The translations under genes were made by a program, and so were the position numbers. DNA of 64,000 nucleotides, taken from the NCBI RefSeq assembly GCF_007753095.1, contig NZ_CP036348.1, positions 806,001 through 870,000 on the forward strand, read 5' to 3'. Shown here in pieces: positions 9,238-17,034 of this stretch; the first letter of the stretch is position 1; each line of letters starts with the position of its first letter. This DNA is from Rosistilla carotiformis (GTDB lineage: Bacteria > Planctomycetota > Planctomycetia > Pirellulales > Pirellulaceae). A model generated the notes under the pieces. The model worked only from the letters and a program-made list of their open reading frames with translations, had not been told where the DNA came from and ran no database searches.

Positions 9238-10218
9238 ATGCCCGTCAACTGGAAAAAGTTCAAAGACACCATCGCCCACTACGAGAACTTTGTTTTAACC
9301 AGCCACATCCGCCCCGATTGCGATGCGCTGGGGAGCGAGTTGGGAATGGCGGAGGTGCTGCGAGCGGTCGGCAAGAAGGTGCGGATCATCAACGCCCACG
9401 ATACGCCTCCCGGTCTGCAGTTCTTGGATCCGGCGGGGAACATCGAAGTCCTGCGTCGACATGTCGAAGCCGAAGACATTCAGACCGACTGCATCATGGT
9501 CTTGGACACCAGCGCCTGGGCTCAATTGGGTGCGATGGCTCAAGTTGTCGAAGAGACCCGCGCCGACAAATTGATCGTCGATCATCACTTGGGTGAAGAC
9601 GATATGGGAGCGTTGTTGTTCAAGGACACCAGCGCCGAAGCGACCGGTCATTTGGTCGTTCAAGCTGCCGACGCCTTGGGCGTGCCGTTGACCAAGAAGA
9701 TGGCGATGCCGTTGTACGCAGCGATCGCAACCGATACCGGATGGTTCCGCTTCAGTTCGACCAGCGCCGACACCTACCGCTGCATCGCCCGCTTGGTCGA
9801 CGCGGGCGCATCGCCGACGGAGATCTACGGCGATCTGTACGAACGCGACACGTTGGGCCGAGTGAAATTGCGCGGCCGAATTTTGTCGCGGACCACAGCG
9901 GAACTCGGCGGCCGATTGGTCTACACCTGGGTCTTGGCCGAAGACTTTGAAAAGACCGGCGCGTTGCCCAGCGACACCGAAGATGCGATCAATCTAACGC
10001 TTGCGATCGCCGGCACCGACGCCGCCGTGATCATGATCGAACAGCTGAAGGGAGGCTTCAAGTTGAGCTTCCGCAGTCGCTGTGAAATGAACTGCAACGA
10101 CGTCGCCCGCGTCTTCGGCGGCGGCGGCCACAAAGCCGCAGCCGGCGCATTCATCGAAGGCAACATCGAATCGGTCAAAGAAAAAGTCCTGCCCGTCGTG
10201 ATGGAAATGATGAAGTAA
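9238..10218 (+). CDS. DHH/DHHA1 phosphoesterase, NrnA-like
   Basis: A 326-residue DHH-family phosphoesterase of the NrnA type, which degrades short oligoribonucleotides and/or 3'-phosphoadenosine 5'-phosphate. Metal-binding motifs are visible: the SHIRPDCDALGS block (about 21-32), a D at LDTSAW (about 88), the DHH triad in IVDHHLGED (about 115-123) and DTGW (about 165). The DHHA1 RNA-binding signature GGGGHKAAAGAF is near residue 297. It starts 60 bases after ribF. The family is certain; oligonucleotide versus pAp specificity cannot be read from the sequence. Confidence 0.9.
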   Translation: MPVNWKKFKDTIAHYENFVLTSHIRPDCDALGSELGMAEVLRAVGKKVRIINAHDTPPGLQFLDPAGNIEVLRRHVEAEDIQTDCIMVLDTSAWAQLGAMAQVVEETRADKLIVDHHLGEDDMGALLFKDTSAEATGHLVVQAADALGVPLTKKMAMPLYAAIATDTGWFRFSSTSADTYRCIARLVDAGASPTEIYGDLYERDTLGRVKLRGRILSRTTAELGGRLVYTWVLAEDFEKTGALPSDTEDAINLTLAIAGTDAAVIMIEQLKGGFKLSFRSRCEMNCNDVARVFGGGGHKAAAGAFIEGNIESVKEKVLPVVMEMMK

Positions 10219-10261
10219 TTCATCGCGGCGAAAGATCCGCTTTGCCCACGGCGTGGTGGCT

Positions 10262-10310
10262 TGGCAGAATAAAAGGATTCGATGGCGATATCGGATTCTT
10301 GATTCTGCCA
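10262..10310. repeat. GGCAGAAT palindrome upstream of the GxxExxY gene
   Basis: TGGCAGAAT and ATTCTGCCA form perfect 9-bp terminal inverted repeats of a 49-bp element ending 13 bases before the GxxExxY start. The same motif builds the array and both MITE-like elements downstream of the gene, so the gene is bracketed by one repeat family. The transcript could fold it as a hairpin in the leader. Confidence 0.75.
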
Positions 10311-10323
10311 GAGGTGAAGAGCC

Positions 10324-11127
10324 ATGCCGATCTATGTGGATGCGGAGATCCAGGTATTCCCGGAGCCTGAGTTTCATTCGCTGGCCGAACGGGTTGTTGG
10401 TATCGCGTTTGACGTCCATCAATCTTTTGGACGTTTGCTGGACGAAGAGATCTACAAGAATGTGATCTCTGGCCGTTGTCACGCTGCGGAAATTGTTCCG
10501 GCACGGCGTGAAGTGGAAATCGTCGTCCAGCACGACGATTTTCGAAAATCGTATTTCATGGACAGCTTGCTCGCCAACGGCCTGATGGTCGAGGCGAAGG
10601 TGGTCGAGGAGCTTGCGGATGTTCATCGGGCCCAGGCGATCCACTATCTATTGCTGACCGGCATGCATCATGGACTGCTGCTTAATTTTCGGCCGGGGAA
10701 AGTGGAGAAGTGGTTCGTTTCGACGTCGCTTGATTTGAACGAGCGGCGGCGGTTTGAGGTCGACGATTCCGACTGGCAGCCACGCACCGTTGCAAGTCGA
10801 AAGCTTCAGCGACTTGTCGAAGATCTGCTGCTCGACTGGGGAGCCTTTCTGCAGACTTCACTCTATCGACAAGCGATCACTCACTTTTTTGGTGGCCCAG
10901 AGATCGCGTTGCGTCGCGTTCCTGTTTACGACGCCGGGCGGCAGGTGGGCACTCATGAAGTTTGCATGCTGGCGGAAGGTACTGCAGTTGCAGTTACCGG
11001 TTTGAGTTCCGGTCAACCTGCAATGGCCGATCATCTTCGTCGGTTTCTCTGTCACACCGATCTGACAACCATGGATTGGGTTAACCTCGACAAACACCAG
11101 ATCACCTTCCGGACAATAACACGTTAA
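10324..11127 (+). CDS. GxxExxY-family protein (PD-(D/E)XK nuclease-like) with C-terminal extension
   Basis: Residues 15-130 match the GxxExxY family, small PD-(D/E)XK-like proteins frequent in planctomycetes. Visible landmarks: the signature region GRLLDEEIY (36-44), in which the family Glu (E41) and Tyr (Y44) are present but the Gly position holds Leu; the core MVEAKVVEEL with E-x-K (about 89); HRAQAIHYLLLTG (about 101); and GLLLNF (about 117). The usual protein is about 125 residues; this one has 267, with an unrecognised C-terminal half. A GAGGTGAAGAG ribosome site precedes the ATG. The function is unproven; nuclease activity is inferred from the fold. The palindromes around it suggest a link to that repeat family. 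Confidence 0.75.
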   Translation: MPIYVDAEIQVFPEPEFHSLAERVVGIAFDVHQSFGRLLDEEIYKNVISGRCHAAEIVPARREVEIVVQHDDFRKSYFMDSLLANGLMVEAKVVEELADVHRAQAIHYLLLTGMHHGLLLNFRPGKVEKWFVSTSLDLNERRRFEVDDSDWQPRTVASRKLQRLVEDLLLDWGAFLQTSLYRQAITHFFGGPEIALRRVPVYDAGRQVGTHEVCMLAEGTAVAVTGLSSGQPAMADHLRRFLCHTDLTTMDWVNLDKHQITFRTITR

Positions 11128-11164
11128 CGCGGTCTCTTGAAAAGGAGAGGAAGAATGATGTTAG

Positions 11165-11511
11165 CAGGATGATGTTGGCAGGATGATGTTGGCAGGATGA
11201 TGTTGGCAGGATGATGTTGGCAGGATGATGTTGGCAGGATGATGTTGGCAGGATGATGTTGGCAGGATGATGTTGGCAGGATGATGTTGGCAGGATGATG
11301 GGGGCAGGATGATGGGGGCAGGATGATGGGGGCAGGATGATGGGGGCAGGATGATGGGGGCAGGATGATGGGGCAGGATGATGGGGGCAGGAGATGGGGG
11401 CAGATGATGGGGGCAGAATGATGGGGGCAGAATGATGGGGGCAGAATGATGGGGGCAGAATGATGGGGGCAGAATGATGGGGGCAGAATGATGGGGGCAG
11501 AATGAGTCGGC
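11165..11511. repeat. 14-bp tandem array, 25 units in three homogeneous blocks
   Basis: Twenty-five head-to-tail units of 14 bp (three of them 13 bp). The first nine read CAGGATGATGTTGG, the next eight or nine are CAGGATGATGGGGG or indel variants of it, and the last seven start CAGAATGATGGGGG. The final unit runs into a MITE-like element whose end carries the same GGCAGAATGA. Fourteen is not a multiple of three, so the long minus-strand open frames across it are a by-product of the repeat and not genes. Confidence 0.95.
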
Positions 11512-11642
11512 GGTGGATTTTTAGGGTGAATGAATTGGCAGACTGCACCAATACTCTGTCGCCCAAATTGCAATAGAAGCAATCTTTGTAGCTGTCTACT
11601 TAGAGAATTGCTTTCTTATTATTCTGCCCCCATCATTCTGCC
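11496..11642. mobile_element. MITE-like element A with GGCAGAATGA terminal inverted repeats
   Basis: A 147-bp unit bounded by GGCAGAATGA and TCATTCTGCC. It shares with the next element the left end (GGCGGTRGAYTTTTTAGG-type stretch followed by TGAATG) and the right end (TTTCTTATTATTCTGCC and a second CATTCTGCC), while the middle is diverged. The sequence just outside the right end (ACTTG) is also shared. It carries no coding capacity. Confidence 0.7.
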
Positions 11643-11686
11643 ACTTGTTATTGCCTGATTCGCTCGGCATGAGTGCTTTGTGGGTT

Positions 11687-11828
11687 GGCAGAATGATTTG
11701 GCGGTAGACTTTTTTAGGATGAATGGGCTGGCCGTATCAGAGCTCATCCGTCTACATCGCGACAAAGCCATTCTTCGTAGACATCTACTTGGAACCGTTT
11801 CTTATTATTCTGCCTCCGTCATTCTGCC
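11687..11828. mobile_element. MITE-like element B with GGCAGAATGA terminal inverted repeats
   Basis: A 142-bp second copy in the same orientation as element A, 44 bases downstream. Its left end GGCAGAATGATTTGGCGGTA and right end TCATTCTGCC match element A; the central 60-70 bp do not. Conserved ends around a variable centre suggest that the ends are what is recognised. It lies 45 bp beyond the stop of the ABC permease gene. Confidence 0.7.
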
Positions 11829-11872
11829 ACTTGCGATTCCCCGATTCCTCATTTGCTTCAGTATCGGTCGGT

Positions 11873-12733
11873 TTAGCCGCCGAAGCCGCTGTAGCGGCGG
11901 ACGCCGCGGGCGTACATTACGCGGCAGACGATGATTAGGACGACGACCCAGCCGGCTTCGATCAGTAATTCCTGCCCGAGTTCATCGGGGGGGATCTTGC
12001 CTAAGAAGACCGCGGCGGGGAAGTAGGCGAGGTATTTCAGCGGCAGTAGTTGGACGAACCATTCGATTTCGTCGGGCAGCAGCGTGATCGGGAACATGTG
12101 TCCCGACAAGAAGAAGCTGAACAGCATGTAGATGAACAGCAGCGAGCTGACTTCGAGGAACCAGAACCCGATCAATCCGATCGCCGCTTCTAAGAAGAAC
12201 CCGATCAAGAAGCCCATCACGAGCGTGGCGGCAAAGGCGGCGATGATCGTCGGATCGGGCCAGCCGTCGACAAAATAGCTACGGCACAAAAAGAAGACAA
12301 ACGCAAACGGCAGCGTGGCGACTGAATAGTACGCGACTTTGTGCGCGACGCGCCCCAGCAGCAAGAAGCCCAGCAGATCGATCGGCTGGATCATGAACTT
12401 CTTGATCTCGCCGTCGCGGATCTGCCTCGCGATCCCGCTCGATAAGCCCGGCATGCTGCTGAACGCCCGAGCGACCATGGTGATCAGATAATAAGCGACC
12501 ATGTCGTGGAAGCGGAAACCGCCAAACGTCGTCTCTTCTCCCGGTCGTTCCATCGATGCAAAGACCGCCGACCACAAGAAGATCTGCGTGATGATCGGCA
12601 GGAATCGCATCAGCGTACCGAGTGCAAAATCGCCTCGGTAGACCAGTCGTTCCTCCAGCGAGATCCGCACGATCATCCACCAGGTCTTCAGGCGTTGGGT
12701 GAGCGGTGAGGAGGATTGTGTTGCGGTGGACAT
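11873..12733 (-). CDS. ABC-2 family exporter permease (COG4587-like)
   Basis: A 286-residue integral membrane protein with about six hydrophobic segments (roughly 35-55, 75-95, 130-150, 155-180, 185-215 and 250-275), typical of the ABC-2 permeases that pair with COG4586-type ATPases. The segment SGHMFPITLLPDEI lies near residue 212. The ATG was chosen because translation upstream of it is Arg-rich and shadows the neighbouring ATPase gene. It follows the ATPase by 62 bases on the same strand. Related systems usually have a second permease; none is present here. The substrate is unknown. Confidence 0.85.
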   Translation of the reverse strand: MSTATQSSSPLTQRLKTWWMIVRISLEERLVYRGDFALGTLMRFLPIITQIFLWSAVFASMERPGEETTFGGFRFHDMVAYYLITMVARAFSSMPGLSSGIARQIRDGEIKKFMIQPIDLLGFLLLGRVAHKVAYYSVATLPFAFVFFLCRSYFVDGWPDPTIIAAFAATLVMGFLIGFFLEAAIGLIGFWFLEVSSLLFIYMLFSFFLSGHMFPITLLPDEIEWFVQLLPLKYLAYFPAAVFLGKIPPDELGQELLIEAGWVVVLIIVCRVMYARGVRRYSGFGG

Positions 12734-12795
12734 GCTTGCGGTTCTTTGGCGGGGTGGCGAGCGGTGCGATCGGGTTCGAGAGGGGTTGCTGCGGA

Positions 12796-13818
12796 CTAAT
12801 TCGAATCGGCGGCGGTCGCTGCCATCGCTTGCTTTTCTTCGTCGCGAACACGATTGAACATGTCGGCGATCGCATCCTCCAACGGCGGGTCTTCGACGAC
12901 GACATCGTCGATCGGATGCTCGTTGAGCGCCGCCGCCAGTCGCTTGGGAATGTCGGTCCGCGCGATCTTGATCTTCGCTTTGGGTAGGTCGATCGACAGG
13001 ACTTCGCCGATGTTTGTTAGGTCGCCCGGTTGATGCCCTTCGGCAAACTGCAGCGTGACCACCTTGGAACCACTGAACGCATCGACGATCCCGGTCAGCG
13101 AGCCGTCGTATTTGATCTGCCCCGAAGCGATGATCACCACGCGTTGGCACAACGCGATGATGTCCTTCATGTAGTGACTGGTCAACAGCACCGTCGTCCG
13201 CTTCTCCTGCTGATAGTGCCGCAGGAATTGTTGGATGTTGTGTTGAGCGACGACGTCCAGCCCGATCGTTGGTTCGTCCAGGAACAGCACGTCGGGGTTG
13301 TGCAGCAGCGCCGCGATCAATTCCATCTTCATCCGCTCGCCCAGCGACAATTCGCGGACCGGTTGCCCCAGCAAGCGTCGGACGTCCAACAGGTCGGTCA
13401 ATTCATCCAACGTTCGCTGAAACGCGTTTTGATCGATGCGATAGATCTGTTGATGCAGGCGGTAGGATTCTTGGGCGGGGAGGTCCCACCACAATTGGTT
13501 CTTCTGCCCCATGACCAGAGCGAAGCGGCGGCGGTAGCCATTTTCTCGTTGCCAGGGCGTGTAGCCCATCACGCGAGCCGTCCCCGAGGTTGGGTTGATC
13601 ACGCCCGAGAGCAGCTTCAGCGTCGTCGTTTTGCCGGCACCGTTGGGGCCCAGGAACGCGACAAATTCCCCCTCGTCAACGGTCAGGTCGATCGATCGAA
13701 CCGCCTCCACCTCGCGGTACTCGCGATGAAACAGGCCGCGCACGCTGGCCATCAGCCCTTCCTGTTTCTTGTAAACACGGTAAGACTTGGTAAGCTGCTC
13801 GATCTCGATGATAGGCAT
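12796..13818 (-). CDS. ABC transporter ATP-binding protein (COG4586-like)
   Basis: The 340-residue nucleotide-binding subunit for the adjacent ABC-2 permease. Walker [10 protein letters not shown] (about 58-66), Q-loop near MGQKNQLWW, a signature stretch LSLGERMK (a variant of LSGGQ), Walker [13 protein letters not shown] and an H-loop LLTSHYM are all visible. The [13 protein letters not shown] segment is characteristic of the COG4586 subfamily. The C-terminal 90 residues form a small accessory domain. The start is the ATG preceding [11 protein letters not shown], which gives the normal N-terminus; it faces ispF across a 167-bp divergent gap that should hold both promoters. Confidence 0.9.
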   Translation of the reverse strand: MPIIEIEQLTKSYRVYKKQEGLMASVRGLFHREYREVEAVRSIDLTVDEGEFVAFLGPNGAGKTTTLKLLSGVINPTSGTARVMGYTPWQRENGYRRRFALVMGQKNQLWWDLPAQESYRLHQQIYRIDQNAFQRTLDELTDLLDVRRLLGQPVRELSLGERMKMELIAALLHNPDVLFLDEPTIGLDVVAQHNIQQFLRHYQQEKRTTVLLTSHYMKDIIALCQRVVIIASGQIKYDGSLTGIVDAFSGSKVVTLQFAEGHQPGDLTNIGEVLSIDLPKAKIKIARTDIPKRLAAALNEHPIDDVVVEDPPLEDAIADMFNRVRDEEKQAMAATAADSN

Positions 13819-13985
13819 TGGGCGTCGTCGATTGTCTGATGATGTGATTCGTGTGACAGGTGGGTTGCGGTATTCTAAACCGAAGTCCAATCCGCCGCGA
13901 TTGGCGGTCGGCGGAGCGATCGCCGCTCGGTGTGCTGTCCGATCGAATTGCCGGTTGTTGTTCCTTGTCATTTTGCCAGTAACTC

Positions 13986-14483
13986 ATGAATCAAGCTTCC
14001 CCCCCTGCCCTGCGGATCGGTCTGGGATACGACACCCACCGGATTGGCCCCGCGCGGCCGTTTCTTCTGGGAGGCGTTGAGATTCCCTGGGACCGCGGTC
14101 TGATCGGTCACAGCGACGCCGACGTGTTGCTGCATGCGATCACCGACGCGCTGTTGGGAGCTGCGTCGCTGGGCGATATCGGCCGGATGTATCCCGATAC
14201 CGATCCGGAGAACAAGGATCGCGACAGCGGGGAAATGCTAGCGGAGGCGATGCGTCGGGTTCGCGCCGCCGGTTGGGAGATCGTCAATCTCGACTGTGTC
14301 GTCCGAGCTCAGCAGCCCAAGATCTCGCCACACGCCGCGGCGATCTGCGCTCGGATTGCGGAAATCCTTGCAATTTCGGTCGACTGCGTCGGCATTAAGG
14401 GGAAGACGGGCGAATACGTCGGCCCGGTTGGACGCCAGGAAGCGATCGAAGCCCGCTGCGTGGCGCTACTGTACCGCAGCTAG
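13986..14483 (+). CDS. ispF: 2-C-methyl-D-erythritol 2,4-cyclodiphosphate synthase
   Basis: Makes the cyclodiphosphate intermediate of the MEP isoprenoid pathway. The 165-residue protein contains the zinc-binding D-x-H (GYDTHRI, near residue 15), HSDADVLLHAITDALLGAA (about 42-60), the DIGRMYPDTDP block and the C-terminal KGKTGEYVGPVGRQEAIEA stretch. Length and all motifs are standard. Other isoprenoid genes are not adjacent. Confidence 0.97.
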   Translation: MNQASPPALRIGLGYDTHRIGPARPFLLGGVEIPWDRGLIGHSDADVLLHAITDALLGAASLGDIGRMYPDTDPENKDRDSGEMLAEAMRRVRAAGWEIVNLDCVVRAQQPKISPHAAAICARIAEILAISVDCVGIKGKTGEYVGPVGRQEAIEARCVALLYRS

Positions 14484-14561
14484 AGAATCCGCCGCGGCGG
14501 CTCGCGACCGCATCGATGGGGGCTGGCGAAAGTCCGGGCTGCCCAATCGGGGGCGATTCTC

Positions 14562-14567
14562 TATAAT
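14562..14567 (+). promoter_or_regulatory. Possible -10 element for cysS
   Basis: A perfect TATAAT stands 90 bases upstream of the cysS start, in the short gap after ispF. No good -35 hexamer is seen at 16-18 bases, so this is a weak call. Confidence 0.35.
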
Positions 14568-14656
14568 CGCCGCATCATTGATGTTTTCACTCGATCGCGG
14601 TTTCCGTTTGATCGACTGTTTGGCCTTCCCGCTCCCACTCGGGCTCCGACACTACC

Positions 14657-16285
14657 ATGGCTGAGATTCGCGTTTACAACACTCTGTCGAAAACCAAAGA
14701 ACCCTTTGCGCCGGTTCACCCTCCCAAGGTCGGGATGTATTTGTGCGGGCCGACTGTCTACAAGGAAGCTCACATCGGCCATATGGTCGGCCCGGTGATC
14801 TTCGATACGATCAAACGCTATCTCGCCTACAGCGGTTTTGACGTCACGTGGGTCGTGAACATCACCGACGTCGACGACAAATTGATCGCCGAATCGCGTC
14901 GACGCGAGGTGCCGATGAGCCAGATCGCCGTCGAGATGACCGCCGATTACATGGCGAACTTGAAAGAGCTGGGCGTTAATCAGATCGATTACCTGCCTCG
15001 CGCGACCGACCATATGGATGACATCATCGGCTTCATCCAGTCGCTGGAGTCGAAGGGCTTCGCGTATGCCAGCGATGGCGATGTCTTCTTCGACGTGGCT
15101 CGCGACAGCGGTTACGGCCAGCTGTCGAATCGATCGCCCGACGATCAACAGGGAGCCGGCGGCGAAGCGGCGGCCAAGAAGCGTTCCGCAGCGGACTTTG
15201 CGCTCTGGAAGTCGGCTCGCGAAGGCGAACCCTCTTGGGACAGTCCTTGGGGAAAAGGCCGGCCGGGCTGGCACATCGAATGCTCGGCGATGAGTCACTA
15301 TTATCTGGGCGAAACATTCGACATCCACGGCGGCGGTCTGGATCTGATGTTCCCGCATCACGAAAACGAACGGGCACAAAGCAGCTGTTGCCACGGTTCG
15401 CCGATGGTTAAATATTGGATGCACAACGGGCTGATGCGAGCTGGCGGCGACGCGGGCAAGCTGGGCGGACGCAGCGAACGCGAGAAAGAAGCAGCCGGCG
15501 AAGCCGCTGAATCGATCGAAGAGCAAGCTGCCGGGAAGATCTCACGCAGCAAAGGTGCCGGCGGTTTGGCCGATCAGATCCGACGCCACACCGGTGAACG
15601 GATCCGGTTCTTCCTGTTGCGATCGCACTACCGGTCGACGATCATCTTCGGCGAAGAGGGATTGCAGGAAGCGGGGACGGCGTTGGAAGGCTTTTATCGC
15701 TTCTTTGACCGCTTTGAGAAGGGAACCGGAATCGCGTTCTACGATCTTCCCGTCGCGCGATCGCGAACCCAAGGCGATCTGATCGCGGGGGACGACGCCG
15801 ATCTGAAAGCTGTCTTGGCCTGCCGCGACAAATACCGCGAAGCGATGGACGACGACTTCAACACCGGAGCGGCGTCGAGCCAGTTGTTCGATATCGTGCG
15901 GGCATTGAACAAGCAAGCCACCGCGATCAAGTTGCCCGAGCAAGCGGCGGCGCAGCAGGTTCCCGAGGATGCGACAGTCGAAGAGTTTTTGGCGTGGCTC
16001 GATTCGGCCAAGATCGCCAACCCCGACTTCATCAAGAGCGTCTTGGTGCTGCGTGAGTTGACCGGGTTGTTGGGGTTGTTTGGCAAGCGGCCACCGAAGG
16101 CGGCTGGCGACGACGACGACAACGGCTTGGCCGACCAATTGGTTGGCGTGTTGATCGAACTCCGCAAGGAAGCCCGCAGCAACAAAGACTTCGCCACCTC
16201 CGATGCGATCCGCGACCGATTGGCTGCGATTGGCGTGGCGTTGCTGGATGGCAAGGAAGGGACATCGTGGGAAATGCAAAAGTAA
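14657..16285 (+). CDS. cysS: Cysteinyl-tRNA synthetase with an insertion before the KMSKS loop
   Basis: Charges tRNA-Cys. The class I HIGH motif is at residues 39-42, zinc ligands include Cys30, the Cys of WHIECSAMS (about 213) and the HHENE stretch, and KYWMHNGLM precedes the active-site loop. The KMSKS signature reads KISRS (294-298). Between WMHNG and this motif lie about 30 extra residues rich in Gly, Glu and Ala where other enzymes have about six. The total of 542 residues is longer than the usual 460-500. The C-terminal tRNA-binding part ([20 protein letters not shown]) is intact, so the enzyme should be functional. The last 19 bases overlap ruvC. Confidence 0.95.
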   Translation: MAEIRVYNTLSKTKEPFAPVHPPKVGMYLCGPTVYKEAHIGHMVGPVIFDTIKRYLAYSGFDVTWVVNITDVDDKLIAESRRREVPMSQIAVEMTADYMANLKELGVNQIDYLPRATDHMDDIIGFIQSLESKGFAYASDGDVFFDVARDSGYGQLSNRSPDDQQGAGGEAAAKKRSAADFALWKSAREGEPSWDSPWGKGRPGWHIECSAMSHYYLGETFDIHGGGLDLMFPHHENERAQSSCCHGSPMVKYWMHNGLMRAGGDAGKLGGRSEREKEAAGEAAESIEEQAAGKISRSKGAGGLADQIRRHTGERIRFFLLRSHYRSTIIFGEEGLQEAGTALEGFYRFFDRFEKGTGIAFYDLPVARSRTQGDLIAGDDADLKAVLACRDKYREAMDDDFNTGAASSQLFDIVRALNKQATAIKLPEQAAAQQVPEDATVEEFLAWLDSAKIANPDFIKSVLVLRELTGLLGLFGKRPPKAAGDDDDNGLADQLVGVLIELRKEARSNKDFATSDAIRDRLAAIGVALLDGKEGTSWEMQK

Positions 16286-16806
16286 AGGGAAAGGTCGCTG
16301 CCGGCGGGGCGACTGGCGGCACGATTTTGGGAGTCGATCCCGGATTGAACATCACCGGCTACGGCGTGATCCGCTCGGTCGCCGGTGGGATCGAACTGCT
16401 GGAAGCGGGGATCATCCGCACCAAAGCCAAGGCGTCGTTGGAACGGCGTCTGTTGGATCTGCACGAAGGTTTGGGCGAAGTCATCGCCGCCCATAACCCG
16501 AGCGTGCTTGCGCTGGAACAGCTCTATTCGCACTACAAGCGTCCGCAGACAGCGATCTTGATGGGGCATGCTCGCGGCGTGATCTGTCTGCTGGCGGCGC
16601 AAGCGGGGATCGCGATCGAGAGCTTCGAAGCGACCAGGGTCAAGCGGATGATGACCGGCAACGGGCACGCTCCCAAAGATCAGATGCAGATGGCGGTAAA
16701 GCTTCAGTTGAATCTGGCGACCGTTCCCGAACCGCCCGACGTCGCCGACGCGCTTGCGATCGCGCTGTGCCAGCAGCAGATGAGCAGCATGCAGGTGCAG
16801 CTTTAG
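16267..16806 (+). CDS. ruvC: Holliday junction resolvase RuvC
   Basis: Endonuclease that resolves Holliday junctions together with RuvAB. The 179-residue protein carries [16 protein letters not shown] (first catalytic Asp at about 22), ALEQLY (catalytic Glu at about 81) and the C-terminal [11 protein letters not shown] (catalytic Asp residues). The GTG start lies within the end of cysS, and the first 17 residues (Gly/Ala/Lys-rich) precede the conserved domain, so a slightly later start is conceivable. ruvA and ruvB are not in the window. Confidence 0.93.
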   Translation: MGNAKVKGKVAAGGATGGTILGVDPGLNITGYGVIRSVAGGIELLEAGIIRTKAKASLERRLLDLHEGLGEVIAAHNPSVLALEQLYSHYKRPQTAILMGHARGVICLLAAQAGIAIESFEATRVKRMMTGNGHAPKDQMQMAVKLQLNLATVPEPPDVADALAIALCQQQMSSMQVQL

Positions 16807-17034
16807 CGCCACCCTGGTATTTTCGTTTTGCAAATGCCGCTGTGTGGTGTCGCCTTGTGACGTTGCTTGTCGCGTCGCGGCGACTCGATAGGCAATGGGA
16901 CGCTCCCTCTGCCGCCAACCGTTCTATGGGATGGGATGTCGTTTCGTGATTCCATTGGCTGGGCGGAGCGGCTAATCTGAGATGTTGCTGGAAGGGAAGT
17001 CTCCCGATTCATCTACGCCAACGCGAGTCAATTG

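Noticed and set aside
11102-11582. Long minus-strand open frames of HHPANIILP/HHSAPIILPPS repeats across the array
   Set aside because: They are by-products of the 14-bp DNA repeat, which stays open in several frames; no start site or domain.
12734-13150. N-terminal extension of the ABC permease frame
   Set aside because: Arg-rich and antisense-like, overlapping the ATPase gene; the membrane protein begins at 12733.
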